64,000 nt of DNA. Source: Pseudomonas fluorescens (GTDB lineage: Bacteria > Pseudomonadota > Gammaproteobacteria > Pseudomonadales > Pseudomonadaceae). Of the stretch, positions 27,395 through 35,455 are shown in pieces. Location: the NCBI RefSeq assembly GCF_000967965.1, contig NZ_LACC01000007.1, positions 1-64,000 of the forward strand, read 5' to 3'. Made by a program: the position numbers and the translations under genes. The notes under the pieces are model-generated. The model ran no database searches. It was not told the origin of the DNA and worked only from the letters and a program-made list of their open reading frames with translations. Position 1 is the first letter of the stretch. Each line of letters opens with the position of its first letter.

Positions 27395-28405
27395 TTAACG
27401 CCCTTCAAGCAACCCGGCAGCTTGATCCAGCAAGGCCAAGGGCTCCTTGGCCTTGTGGATATCCACCGACAACAACTGCCGAAACTTGCGCGCCCCCGGG
27501 AACCCGGTGCCCAGCCCAAGCACATGGCGAGTGATGTGGTGCATCGAACCGCCAGCGTCGATGTGTGCAGCGATATACGGCCGCAACTGCGCCAGTGCTT
27601 CGGCACGGGTGATCACCGGCGCCGTGCTGCCGAACAGCTGCTGGTCCACCTCGGCCATCACGTAAGGGTTGTGATACGCCTCGCGGCCCAACATCACACC
27701 GTCGAACGTCTGCAAATGCTCGTGGCAGGCCTCCAGCGTCTTGATTCCGCCGTTGAGGATAATCTCCAGCTCGGGAAAATCCGCCTTCAACCGCGCCGCC
27801 ACGTCATAACGCAGGGGCGGGATGTCACGGTTCTCCTTCGGCGACAACCCCTCCAGAATCGCAATCCGCGCGTGCACGGTAAAACTGGTGCACCCGGCAT
27901 CCCGCACCGTGCCGACGAAATCACACAGCTCCTCGTAACTGTCCCGCCCGTTGATCCCGATACGGTGCTTGACCGTCACCGGAATCGACACCGCATCACG
28001 CATCGCCTTCACACAATCGGCCACCAACTGCGGATGCCCCATCAGGCACGCGCCGATCATATTGTTCTGCACCCGATCACTCGGGCAGCCGACATTCAGG
28101 TTCACCTCGTCGTAACCATGCTCCTGCGCCATGCGCGCACACGCGGCCAGGTCCAGCGGGACACTGCCGCCGAGCTGCAGGGCGAGCGGGTGCTCGGCTT
28201 CGTTGTGTCGCAGGAAACGCTCGTGATCGCCGTTGAGCAGGGCACCGGTGGTGACCATTTCGGTGTAGAGCAAGGCGTTTTTCGACAATAGGCGCAGGAA
28301 GAAGCGGCAGTGGCGGTCGGTCCAATCCATCATGGGTGCAACAGAAAACCTCCTGGATACCGAATCGGCTGGATAGGCTAGGTTTTCTGTGGGTTTCATC
28401 GGCAT
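27395..28405 (-). CDS. dusA: tRNA-dihydrouridine synthase A
   Basis: 336 aa. The Dus signatures are clear: RRFSVAPMMDWTDRHCRFF at the N-terminus (FMN site), EVNLNVGCPSDRVQNN with the catalytic Cys, TVKHRIGIN, and NGGIKTLE with GREAYHNPY toward the C-terminus. It reduces uridine to dihydrouridine at positions 20/20a of tRNA D-loops. The ATG at 28405 (behind GAGAAG) or 28399 is the start. The 5' end of dusA is a known insertion site for a class of integrative elements, and a remnant of their integrase begins about 100 bases away, divergently. The first ~18 codons may therefore have been supplied by the element. Confidence 0.94.
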   Translation of the reverse strand: MPMKPTENLAYPADSVSRRFSVAPMMDWTDRHCRFFLRLLSKNALLYTEMVTTGALLNGDHERFLRHNEAEHPLALQLGGSVPLDLAACARMAQEHGYDEVNLNVGCPSDRVQNNMIGACLMGHPQLVADCVKAMRDAVSIPVTVKHRIGINGRDSYEELCDFVGTVRDAGCTSFTVHARIAILEGLSPKENRDIPPLRYDVAARLKADFPELEIILNGGIKTLEACHEHLQTFDGVMLGREAYHNPYVMAEVDQQLFGSTAPVITRAEALAQLRPYIAAHIDAGGSMHHITRHVLGLGTGFPGARKFRQLLSVDIHKAKEPLALLDQAAGLLEGR

Positions 28406-28506
28406 TTCGCGACTTCTCATTTGCTGCGGTTTACTACGGTTTTTGCTTAATATTGAGAGAGCCTTGCTGCAATGTAGCAACGCAAACCACTCGTGTAGCA
28501 AAATCC

Positions 28507-28735
28507 ATGGAGTCAATCACCGTTCGCAAGCGCAAGGATGGCTCTGCAGCGTACACAGCACTGATCCGCATCATGCAAATGGGTGTGACAGTTTATCAGG
28601 AAAGCCAGACCTTCGATTGCAAGACCACAACCCAAGCCAGGCTCAAGCGGCGCGAAACCGAGCTGGTCGAACCTGGTGCAATTGCCAAGGCCAATCGCAT
28701 GGGCGTGACGGTCAAGGAAATGATCGAGCGCTACC
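28507..28735 (+). pseudogene. Truncated dusA-type tyrosine integrase (N-terminal fragment)
   Basis: About 75 codons from ATG at 28507: MESITVRKRKDGSAAYTALI, then VYQESQTF, KRRETELVEPGAIAKA and GVTVKEMIERY. This matches the N-terminal arm-binding and start of the core-binding domains of integrases found in elements inserted at the 5' end of dusA. Full proteins are about 350-400 aa. The reading frame switches into IS110-like sequence at about 28735 and stops shortly after, so the catalytic domain is gone. Position and divergent orientation next to dusA are those expected for this integrase class. Confidence 0.8.
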
Positions 28736-28960
28736 GGGTATTGGCTTGCTAACCGCTAATGCGTTAATCGCCTCGATCGGCGATGCGAGGGACTTTAACA
28801 AAGGACGGTAATTGGCTGCCTGGTTAGGCCTCGTGCCTAGGCAGCACTCCGGCGGTGGAAAGCCGACGTTGTTAGGAATGAACAAACGAGAAGGCGCGTA
28901 CCTACGAACCTTGATGATTCATGGCTCCCGCTCCCCCCACAAAAGCGAGTACCAACCGGA
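28735..28960 (+). pseudogene. IS110-family transposase remnant (C-terminal part, nonsense mutation)
   Basis: The translation GIGLLTANALIASIGDARDF, NKGR, stop, LAAWLGLVPRQHSGGGKPTL and then YLRTLMIHG is the C-terminal transposase_20 domain of IS110-type elements. The TAA at 28809-28811 falls where the family has Gln (GRQLAAWLGL), consistent with a single C-to-T change of CAA. The N-terminal DEDD domain is missing and sequence after about 28960 no longer matches. The junction with the integrase fragment suggests insertion followed by deletion. Confidence 0.75.
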
Positions 28961-29250
28961 TTGCCGGCGTCTTTCACGCCTGCATGGACGAGTCGTCGAG
29001 GTTTCATCGACGTAGATCACACCACTGATTGCACAGGCAATTACTTAGTGGGGGAAAGACAGGAAAGGCCGTGGTCGGCACCGTTCGCGCCGGACCAGGC
29101 AGTTGGAATGCGTGTAATCGATTGAGGCGTTGACCAGCAGGGGGGGGCGTCCATGAACGCCGGAACGCTGGTCGCGCGATTGCCTGATGCATCGAAACCC
29201 CTCGGCGTCCCGTTTCCGGGGGCCGAGGGCGCTAATGCCGGTAACGCTAG
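28961..29250. other. Element scar with hairpin downstream of the GT-C-like gene
   Basis: No gene recognised. A GC-rich inverted repeat (CCCTCGGC around 29199-29206 with GCCGAGGG around 29222-29229) lies about 20 bases past the stop of the minus-strand gene at 29251. On the minus strand it is followed by GGTTTC, so it could act as a weak terminator. The rest looks like transposon debris. Confidence 0.35.
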
Positions 29251-30894
29251 TCAGATTTTACCGAAATTGACACAGCAGTAGCCCATGTCGTCCTTCTCCT
29301 GCACCTGCCGGAAATCATACGGCACCCATTCGCAGCGCGTAATCAGGCCTGGGCTATTCAATCCTTTGAGAAATGGCAGCAGTCTGCCGTTACTCAAGTC
29401 GCCACCGTAACCGGTCTCAGACACATAGAGCACATGGATCGGTTTCTTGTCGCGCAAAAAGGCAAAATATGTCATGTGGTCCACTACGACATTTTCTGCC
29501 GACTCCGCAGGAATACCACATGACACCCCCAGCTTACTGATTGAATCCAAGTGAAGCTGAGACCCCAGCACCGGAATCGAAAGCGGCTGCCCGGGCAAAC
29601 TCGATTGCGCGAAGGAGGAGTTGCGTGTGATACCAGGGGTCACGAGGGTTAACAGTGTCACCATCGACGCCATGGAAAGCAGCATTAACAGTGAATAGGC
29701 TAATAGTGTGGGTGTGTTACTCCGCTTCACTGCGCGCCGGGAGTGCATCAACAGGGCTGCGATGATGATCGACACAGGCATGAATTGATTAGCCGCATAA
29801 AAATTCTGGATGTTGTAAAAAAACGCATTGATTAAATCTGCGCCGACCAACAACAGCGCCAGCACGACAGACGCAGACACTTGGCGGCGAACCAATTGCA
29901 ACAGAAATACCGCGATACTTACAATGTGGATTCCGATAATAAACGTGTACAGAGAGTAATAAATGGCAAGATTGAGGTACGGCAACGCTTCAAAGCTACC
30001 GACCATAGGAGGCAGCCAGCCCGATTGAAAAGTTTCATTAAAGGTCAGATGTATCAACAACCGGTCAGGAAAGCTTATTAAGTTGTTGTATGCGGCGCTG
30101 ACAAACTCAGCCGGTGCAGAGAACAGCATACCCGGTAACAATGTGTTGAACGCCAGCATTTTTTGAATGTTCGGCGCATCCTGACAGCCCGCCAGCGCGC
30201 TGAAATAGTGAAAGTTCTGAATGCACAGAACCACGACGAACAGCCACAAGCCATAGCGAATCGCTTTGTGGTACGTTGCCGTCGCGAACCACACGGCCGC
30301 TAGCGCGAATGGCGCATAGAACATGCTCTTGGGGTGAGCATAGAAAAATAATGTCAGCAACAATGCCAACCCAACAGTCATCGCCACCTGCGCGCGCGCA
30401 GGCTTCTGCTCCTTGAAGAAGAGTGCCAACAAACAAAGCACCAGGATCGGCAGCATCAGAAGTTGTTCAGGACGCGACAAGGCCCACAGATAGGGTAGGA
30501 CACCCAGTGAAGCCACCGCCACCAATCCAGCGAAACGCTGAAGAGCCCCTCCAACATCACGCGCCTGCGCCAAGCACCAATACGCGAGCAAGGCAAACCA
30601 GATCAGCGATAAAGAAATCCCGCTCACTCTCAAGCCAAAAGGACCCAGGTGGGCATAGATCGCCGACAGTAATATACCGGCCGGATAAAATACCCATGAA
30701 ACTGTCCGCCCTGCAGTTGTTGTGCATTGTGGATAAAGGGTGACCGCATTTCCGTCCTCCAGAAATAGCCGCGCAACCCTGAATTTTGTCATGACTTCAT
30801 CGGAGTAAACCGGAAGAAATACCCCGCTCAGTAATACAGCAAAGAACAATGCCAGAACAATTATTGGAATTTTATTTGTTAAAACATCTCTCAT
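29251..30894 (-). CDS. Multi-pass membrane protein, GT-C glycosyltransferase-like
   Basis: 547 aa with about ten to twelve membrane helices and a hydrophilic C-terminal domain of about 110 residues. The first periplasmic loop carries an acidic pair (PVYSDEVMTKFR), the position at which lipid-dependent GT-C enzymes such as ArnT and PMT family members have their catalytic Asp/Glu. No stronger family match can be claimed. It is the most 3' gene of the minus-strand sugar island, which also encodes an ArnC/GtrB-like enzyme. By analogy with Arn and Gtr systems it would transfer the sugar from undecaprenyl phosphate to a periplasmic acceptor. Separated from the aminotransferase gene by 383 bases. 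Confidence 0.55.
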   Translation of the reverse strand: MRDVLTNKIPIIVLALFFAVLLSGVFLPVYSDEVMTKFRVARLFLEDGNAVTLYPQCTTTAGRTVSWVFYPAGILLSAIYAHLGPFGLRVSGISLSLIWFALLAYWCLAQARDVGGALQRFAGLVAVASLGVLPYLWALSRPEQLLMLPILVLCLLALFFKEQKPARAQVAMTVGLALLLTLFFYAHPKSMFYAPFALAAVWFATATYHKAIRYGLWLFVVVLCIQNFHYFSALAGCQDAPNIQKMLAFNTLLPGMLFSAPAEFVSAAYNNLISFPDRLLIHLTFNETFQSGWLPPMVGSFEALPYLNLAIYYSLYTFIIGIHIVSIAVFLLQLVRRQVSASVVLALLLVGADLINAFFYNIQNFYAANQFMPVSIIIAALLMHSRRAVKRSNTPTLLAYSLLMLLSMASMVTLLTLVTPGITRNSSFAQSSLPGQPLSIPVLGSQLHLDSISKLGVSCGIPAESAENVVVDHMTYFAFLRDKKPIHVLYVSETGYGGDLSNGRLLPFLKGLNSPGLITRCEWVPYDFRQVQEKDDMGYCCVNFGKI

Positions 30895-31277
30895 TCTTCA
30901 ATACCCAGTCGATTTAAAAATCGATTATTCTATCTTCGTCAGTAAAGGCTTATTAATCGGCGCCAATGATAGCCCAATCCCAGCATTGAACCTGCATTGT
31001 ATCCATCGAACCTGAAAGCTCTCTGGAAACTCCGGGTAAGCCCTCAGGTGTGCTGAAATGCGCTCTGACTACCTGAAGCGAGCCTATAAAATCACTTCGT
31101 TACGCCAGTTCGCCCGGTAATCCTCCATTTTTAGTACTCGCCAAAAGTAGAGGTCAGGCCACTAGTGTGCTGAGCGGTTAGTTCATTTATCTACTGGTAA
31201 GGATATACCGTGCGTCCAATGTCATGGGTGCAGCTACGCAGTGTGCAGATCAGCAATTGCACGCTGCGTGTTCCTCT
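30895..31277. other. Gene-free gap inside the sugar island
   Basis: 383 bases with no credible coding sequence, between the aminotransferase (ends at 31278) and the GT-C-like gene (starts at 30894), both minus strand. It likely contains a promoter for the latter. At 31214-31232 it holds a sequence (GTCCAATGTCATGGGTGCA) resembling the dusA 5' segment at 28320-28340, a possible but weak att-like relic. Confidence 0.35.
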
Positions 31278-32417
31278 TCAGGATACGGCGCGCTGTAGCG
31301 AGTCGACGATACCTGCCTGTTGTTCCGTTGTCAGCCCCATCCACAGTGGCAAGCGAATCAAGCACTCCGACAGGGTGTCTGTATTTGTCATCGCGCCATG
31401 TTGTCGGCCGTAGCGCAGTCCTGCCGGTGAGGAATGCAGCGGTACGTAATGGAACACCGGGTGGATATTGTCGTGTTTAAGTTTATCTAGCGTGCGTTGG
31501 CGATCGATGCCGGGAGCAAGCAAGACATAGTACATGTGTGCATTGTGTGTGCAATCTGCCGGAATGATCGGGCGGCGTACTGCGCCTGTCGATTCAAGCC
31601 CTTCGAGCGCTTGGTGATAGTGGTTCCAGCTGTCCAGGCGATTTTGTGTAATCGACTGTGCCTCTTCCAGCTGGGCCCAAAGAAAAGCGGCGGTCAATTC
31701 ACCTGGCAGGTAGGAAGAACCGACTTCCTGCCAAGTGTACTTGTCCACTTCACCTCTGAAGAAACGGCTGCGGTCCGTACCTTTCTCCCGAATAACCTCG
31801 GCGCGTAATGACAGTGTCGGGTCGTTAACCAATAGCGCACCCCCTTCGCCGGATATCACGTTCTTGGTTTCATGGAAGCTATATGCGCCCAGATCACCAA
31901 TACTGCCCAAGGCTCTTCCTTTATAGGAGGCCATGACCCCCTGCGCAGCATCCTCAACCACGCGGAGACCGTGCCGGCGGGCGATCTCCATAATCGTGTC
32001 CATTTCGCATGCGACGCCAGCGTAGTGAACCGGAACGATTGCCTTGGTGCGAGGTGTAATCGCAGCCTCAATCAAGCGTTCGTCCAGATTCAGTGTGTCT
32101 TTTCTGATATCGACAAACACCGGTACTCCACCGCGCAATACAAAAGCGTTGGCAGTGGAGACGAAGGTGTAAGAGGGCATGATGATCTCATCCCCAGGTT
32201 CAATATTCAGCAATAGGGCTGACATTTCCAGAGCAGCAGTACAAGAGTGCGTCAACAGTGCCTTTTCGCTGGCGGTGTACTGTTCAAGCCACTGATGGCA
32301 ACGTCGAGTGAAGGGGCCGTCACCAGCAAGCTTATTAACGAACTTTGCTTCTGCAATATAGTAAAGTTCCTTTCCCGTCATGAAAGGGCGATTGAAGGGG
32401 ATTTTAACGTCGCTCAC
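31278..32417 (-). CDS. wecE: dTDP-4-amino-4,6-dideoxyhexose transaminase (WecE/RffA-type)
   Basis: 379 aa, DegT/DnrJ/EryC1 family and very close in pattern to E. coli WecE: IPFNRPFMTGKELYY, SCTAALEMSALLL, MPSYTFVSTANAFVLRGG, VPVHYAGVACEMDTIM, VEDAAQGVMASYKGRALG, and SFHETKN with the PLP lysine at about Lys185. It converts dTDP-4-keto-6-deoxyglucose to dTDP-4-amino-4,6-dideoxygalactose (Fuc4N), or a close isomer, using glutamate. The keto-sugar must come from RmlA/RmlB encoded elsewhere. It is the last gene of a tight minus-strand run starting at 37325. Confidence 0.88.
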   Translation of the reverse strand: MSDVKIPFNRPFMTGKELYYIAEAKFVNKLAGDGPFTRRCHQWLEQYTASEKALLTHSCTAALEMSALLLNIEPGDEIIMPSYTFVSTANAFVLRGGVPVFVDIRKDTLNLDERLIEAAITPRTKAIVPVHYAGVACEMDTIMEIARRHGLRVVEDAAQGVMASYKGRALGSIGDLGAYSFHETKNVISGEGGALLVNDPTLSLRAEVIREKGTDRSRFFRGEVDKYTWQEVGSSYLPGELTAAFLWAQLEEAQSITQNRLDSWNHYHQALEGLESTGAVRRPIIPADCTHNAHMYYVLLAPGIDRQRTLDKLKHDNIHPVFHYVPLHSSPAGLRYGRQHGAMTNTDTLSECLIRLPLWMGLTTEQQAGIVDSLQRAVS

Positions 32418-32431
32418 TGTAGGTCTCCAGA

Positions 32432-33184
32432 TTATTGTTTTTTGGCTAACAGCAAGAGTGAGCCGCCGAGAGGAAAGGTGATACCTACCTTCAAAAGGTC
32501 AAACTCTATCTTCATAACGAATTCAAGGAGCCGATTGGTCCGGTCAGAAATATCGAACTCGCTGTTTACTTGCGCATTTTTTTGACCGGGGCGCTGTCGT
32601 GCCAGCCACATCAAGGAGACGAGCAGGGTGACAAAGGATGTGACGTATTGAACCTCAAGGCCGGCGCGGCCAACCTTGTCGACAAGCTCGCGTCGAGTGT
32701 AGCGGCGCACATGACAGGCGCGTTCATCCGCCGCGGACCACAGCCACCGGTGCTGGGGAACGGTCAGCAATAGATGACCATCCTTATGCAGTGCACGGGA
32801 AAGGTTCGCCAGTACCTGTTCATCTTCATTGATATGTTCGATGACATCAAAAGCGCCAATTACATCAAATCGCTCTGCATCGTTCATGGCGCGCGCGTCC
32901 AGCTTTTCAAAGCTTGCGCCGGGCACGCGTCGACGTGCGTGCATCTGGCCTTCTTCGAAAAACTCGGTGCCGGAGAGTGTCGTTTCGGGAAATTCCTGGT
33001 GAGTCCCTTCCAGCACAAAGCCGGTACCACAACCAATCTCCAGGAAATTCCGGATTTTGCCGATGCGAGATTTCAGCACCCAAATGATCACGCGGTTACG
33101 GGCGCGAAACCACCAGTGGCGTGCCTCTGCCAGGGCAAGCACCTCAAAGGCGGACTTGGGGAGCGGGGTGCGATCTGGGGGCAT
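32432..33184 (-). CDS. SAM-dependent methyltransferase (class I)
   Basis: 250 aa. The N-terminus EARHWWFRARNRVI is common in sugar-locus methyltransferases. The SAM motif is NFLEIGCGTGFVLEG (about 47-60), with ALDARAM-like and FDVIGAFDVIEHINED post-motifs. The C-terminal third is hydrophobic (SFVTLLVSLMWLA), suggesting membrane association. It lies 14 bases before the aminotransferase gene and may methylate the island's sugar, a lipid intermediate or an acyl group; the substrate is not known. The start at 33184 gives the family N-terminus; an upstream extension runs into the preceding gene. Confidence 0.75.
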   Translation of the reverse strand: MPPDRTPLPKSAFEVLALAEARHWWFRARNRVIIWVLKSRIGKIRNFLEIGCGTGFVLEGTHQEFPETTLSGTEFFEEGQMHARRRVPGASFEKLDARAMNDAERFDVIGAFDVIEHINEDEQVLANLSRALHKDGHLLLTVPQHRWLWSAADERACHVRRYTRRELVDKVGRAGLEVQYVTSFVTLLVSLMWLARQRPGQKNAQVNSEFDISDRTNRLLEFVMKIEFDLLKVGITFPLGGSLLLLAKKQ

Positions 33185-33201
33185 CAATCTGGCTCTCTGT
33201 T

Positions 33202-34164
33202 TTAGTTTCTGTCCTTCTGGCGATTTTCCCGAATAGTATCCCACAAGTAAATAAAGCCACCGCAAGTGGCAGGGATCAGGGCCATTAGAATGTAGTTTGC
33301 CAGGGAGGCGCCTACAGCTATATTGGCTGGTACGTCTAGTAGACCATAAAAATAAACAAAAAAACCTTCGCGTACCCCAAGTCCGCCCACTGTTATTGGA
33401 ACCATGGTCAGGATGGCGATGACTGGATAGAGAGCAAAGTGCTGAATGAAGGGGATGTCATAGCCATAGGCACGAAATACCAAATACACTACCGATATCA
33501 GGGATATTTGATAGCAGCAGATAAAAAGCAGGGATGACGTGAGCGCCTGCCGGTAGGGGAAGTTTATCGTGCTGGCATGAAGCTTTTGAATATACATCAG
33601 CAATAGAGCAAGTAACGAGTTTTTGACGGTGCGGTGGCTATAAAGTGCATGGATTTTTTTGCTGGTCAATATAATTTGGGTCACTACGGCTATGCTGCTA
33701 ACGGCACCGACGGTCATGATGAGCAGCGTGTAGTTGTCTGATGCAGGTAAGAAGGGCAAGGCAAAAAGGGTAAAGGTACATAACACCAATAGTCCAATCA
33801 TGCGCTCAATAATTACCGTACTGCCTGCGGTACCCCGCTTTTTCGGGTGGCGTCGTTCGATGTGAAGCATACGAAAGGCATCCGCTCCCTGTGTTGAGGG
33901 TAAAATCAAACCTTGAAATTGAGAGATCAGATTTATTTTCCAGAGGTTTGTTAACGCTTCGTCAATCGAATTGAGCCGCAGGAACACTTGCCAGCGGTTG
34001 GCAGAAAAAAAAGAACTCAAAGTGATTGGGATAATAGCAGCCAGCGCAAGGTAGTGCCATGCTGTAATGTCGCTGATTAATGCCGTTAGTTTAAGGTCAA
34101 ATGTGTGTATGAGAAATGCACAGATAAAAAACGCGATCAACAATTTCAAAAACGTTAAAGGCAT
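33202..34164 (-). CDS. Lysylphosphatidylglycerol-synthase-TM-like (AglD2/UPF0104) membrane protein
   Basis: 320 aa with seven to eight membrane helices. Features of the LPG_synthase_TM family are visible: ANRWQVFLR near residue 58, LPSTQGADAFRMLHI, and VPITVGGLGVREGFFVYFYG near the C-terminus (the family G-G-x-G-x-R-E motif). These proteins often lie in glycolipid and polysaccharide loci and have been proposed to act in lipid-sugar transport, but without firm proof. Here it could move the lipid-linked amino sugar. Base composition is notably AT-rich. Confidence 0.72.
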   Translation of the reverse strand: MPLTFLKLLIAFFICAFLIHTFDLKLTALISDITAWHYLALAAIIPITLSSFFSANRWQVFLRLNSIDEALTNLWKINLISQFQGLILPSTQGADAFRMLHIERRHPKKRGTAGSTVIIERMIGLLVLCTFTLFALPFLPASDNYTLLIMTVGAVSSIAVVTQIILTSKKIHALYSHRTVKNSLLALLLMYIQKLHASTINFPYRQALTSSLLFICCYQISLISVVYLVFRAYGYDIPFIQHFALYPVIAILTMVPITVGGLGVREGFFVYFYGLLDVPANIAVGASLANYILMALIPATCGGFIYLWDTIRENRQKDRN

Positions 34165-34297
34165 GCAGGGTGCTCAACGTAGGAGGGTGAGGCTAACGCT
34201 TTGTAGATAATAGGTTGGCGAACCCTGTCACGGTCGAGAACGGCATGAGGGAGAGTGAACATATTGTCTGCCTCCCCTACATGACAAGGGATGTCGG

Positions 34298-34534
34298 TTA
34301 TTGCAGTTTTGATTTTATGTAAGCGGCCAGGTCATTGATGGTTTTAAGGTCTTCAATATCCTCGTCAGGTATCTCGATGACGTAGTGATCCTGGATAGAC
34401 AGAATGATATTGAACATGCCGAGAGAGTCAACACCCTGGTCGCTCAGGCTAATATTGTCGCGTAGCGTTGAGGCATCTGCTACAACATCAGCCTGGGAAA
34501 TGATGTTGATAAGTTGTTCTTTTGTCTGGGGCAT
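34298..34534 (-). CDS. Acyl carrier protein
   Basis: 78 aa. Typical ACP: acidic, helical, with the phosphopantetheine site GVDSLGM (Ser37) and the family end (INDLAAYIKSKL). It is not the housekeeping AcpP (no fabD/fabF neighbours, sequence atypical) and is probably dedicated to this island. The gene before it ends with a TAA two bases upstream of this ATG, so they may be coupled. Together with the LpxD-like acyltransferase it suggests that an acyl group is carried on this ACP and transferred to an amino sugar. Confidence 0.85.
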   Translation of the reverse strand: MPQTKEQLINIISQADVVADASTLRDNISLSDQGVDSLGMFNIILSIQDHYVIEIPDEDIEDLKTINDLAAYIKSKLQ

Positions 34535-34536
34535 GG

Positions 34537-34793
34537 TTAGTAATTCATCGTATAGGTGTTGAAGTTACCCCGGCCGGTACGTTTGTACTGCGGGAGGGAA
34601 GCTTGGTGGCATTGCTGGCAGTTGACGAGGTTGTCTGCAGGCTACTGAGCTGAGCGGTGGTCATGTTGCCACACTCCATGCAACAGAGGGGGGCTGCTCT
34701 GTTGCCTGCTTCAAAAAGATGTAGCACATTAGCAGCTGTCGAGAGAGGCGTGTAGTGTTGATCGTCGAGCCATAAACCTCGCTGAACCGGCAC
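34537..34793 (-). pseudogene. Small putative zinc-ribbon protein, apparently frameshifted
   Basis: Frame A runs from GTG at 34793 (VQRGLWLDDQHYTPL) to LCCMECGNMTTAQLSSLQ and would stop at 34545. After a one-base shift near 34635, frame B continues DNLVNCQQCHQASLPQYKRT and ends NTYTMNY, with its TAA at 34537-34539, two bases before the acyl carrier protein start. The joined product (about 85 aa) has paired CxxC knuckles (CMEC and CQQC), like a zinc ribbon. Neither frame alone explains the four cysteines or the tight spacing to the next gene. It could be a real mutation, a sequencing error or a programmed frameshift. Confidence 0.45.
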
Positions 34794-34828
34794 CTCGCCT
34801 TACTGCAAGGTTCGTGTGCAGCGGTAGG

Positions 34829-35455
34829 CTACTCGACTTTGAGGGCGCTGAAGTAGAGCATGCCGATATGTTCTGCATTGAGCTCAATGCGACTACGGGT
34901 CAATCGAGTGCCCAGCGTCTGCTCAAGTGTCAGCCCTACCCCGCTCAAGTCAGAACACGGCGGCCACTTCGGGCTTTCCCAGCGACAGAAAACCCACTGG
35001 CTGCCACTGGGTATGCTCAATTCCTTGAGATGCAGTGCCTTGTTCATGGATACCAGCACTTCGATCGGAGAGAAGTCATCTGGCATGGTCGTCAGGCTCA
35101 CTGACCGATGGGCGGGTGTGAAAACACATTGTTTTTCAACCAGCGACTCGTCGTAAGCACATCGTGTATCGGCGCAACCTTCGGCTTGGATCAATTTGCC
35201 TTCATGATCAATACCATCGAGTTGAAAGGTGAAGGTAGCGACAGCCTCACCCGGCAATGATCGAGGGGTTGATCTAGGCCACCAGTGACAGGTGAGTAGG
35301 TGGTTGGTCATTCTACTGATTCTGAAGTCCAGCTTTTCGATCCGTGCGTGCGGTGCGTGGCGAGTGATGGCCTGCATCGTGGCATTGAGCATGTCGGACC
35401 CTTGTATGTAGGTTCGTTCGCCTTTGAATCCCAGTGATAGCTCGGTGAAGTGCAT
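34829..35455 (-). CDS. Uncharacterised protein between the acyltransferase and ACP genes
   Basis: 208 aa, no recognised family. Mixed alpha/beta, no signal peptide or membrane helix. It has a run of strands around residues 60-95 (VATFTFQLDGIDHEG) and a late segment FSPIEVLVSMNKALH. Its position directly after the LpxD-like acyltransferase (one-base overlap, TGATG) and before the ACP suggests a part in making or loading the acyl group, possibly a thioesterase- or dehydratase-like fold. That is inference from context only. Confidence 0.6.
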   Translation of the reverse strand: MHFTELSLGFKGERTYIQGSDMLNATMQAITRHAPHARIEKLDFRISRMTNHLLTCHWWPRSTPRSLPGEAVATFTFQLDGIDHEGKLIQAEGCADTRCAYDESLVEKQCVFTPAHRSVSLTTMPDDFSPIEVLVSMNKALHLKELSIPSGSQWVFCRWESPKWPPCSDLSGVGLTLEQTLGTRLTRSRIELNAEHIGMLYFSALKVE

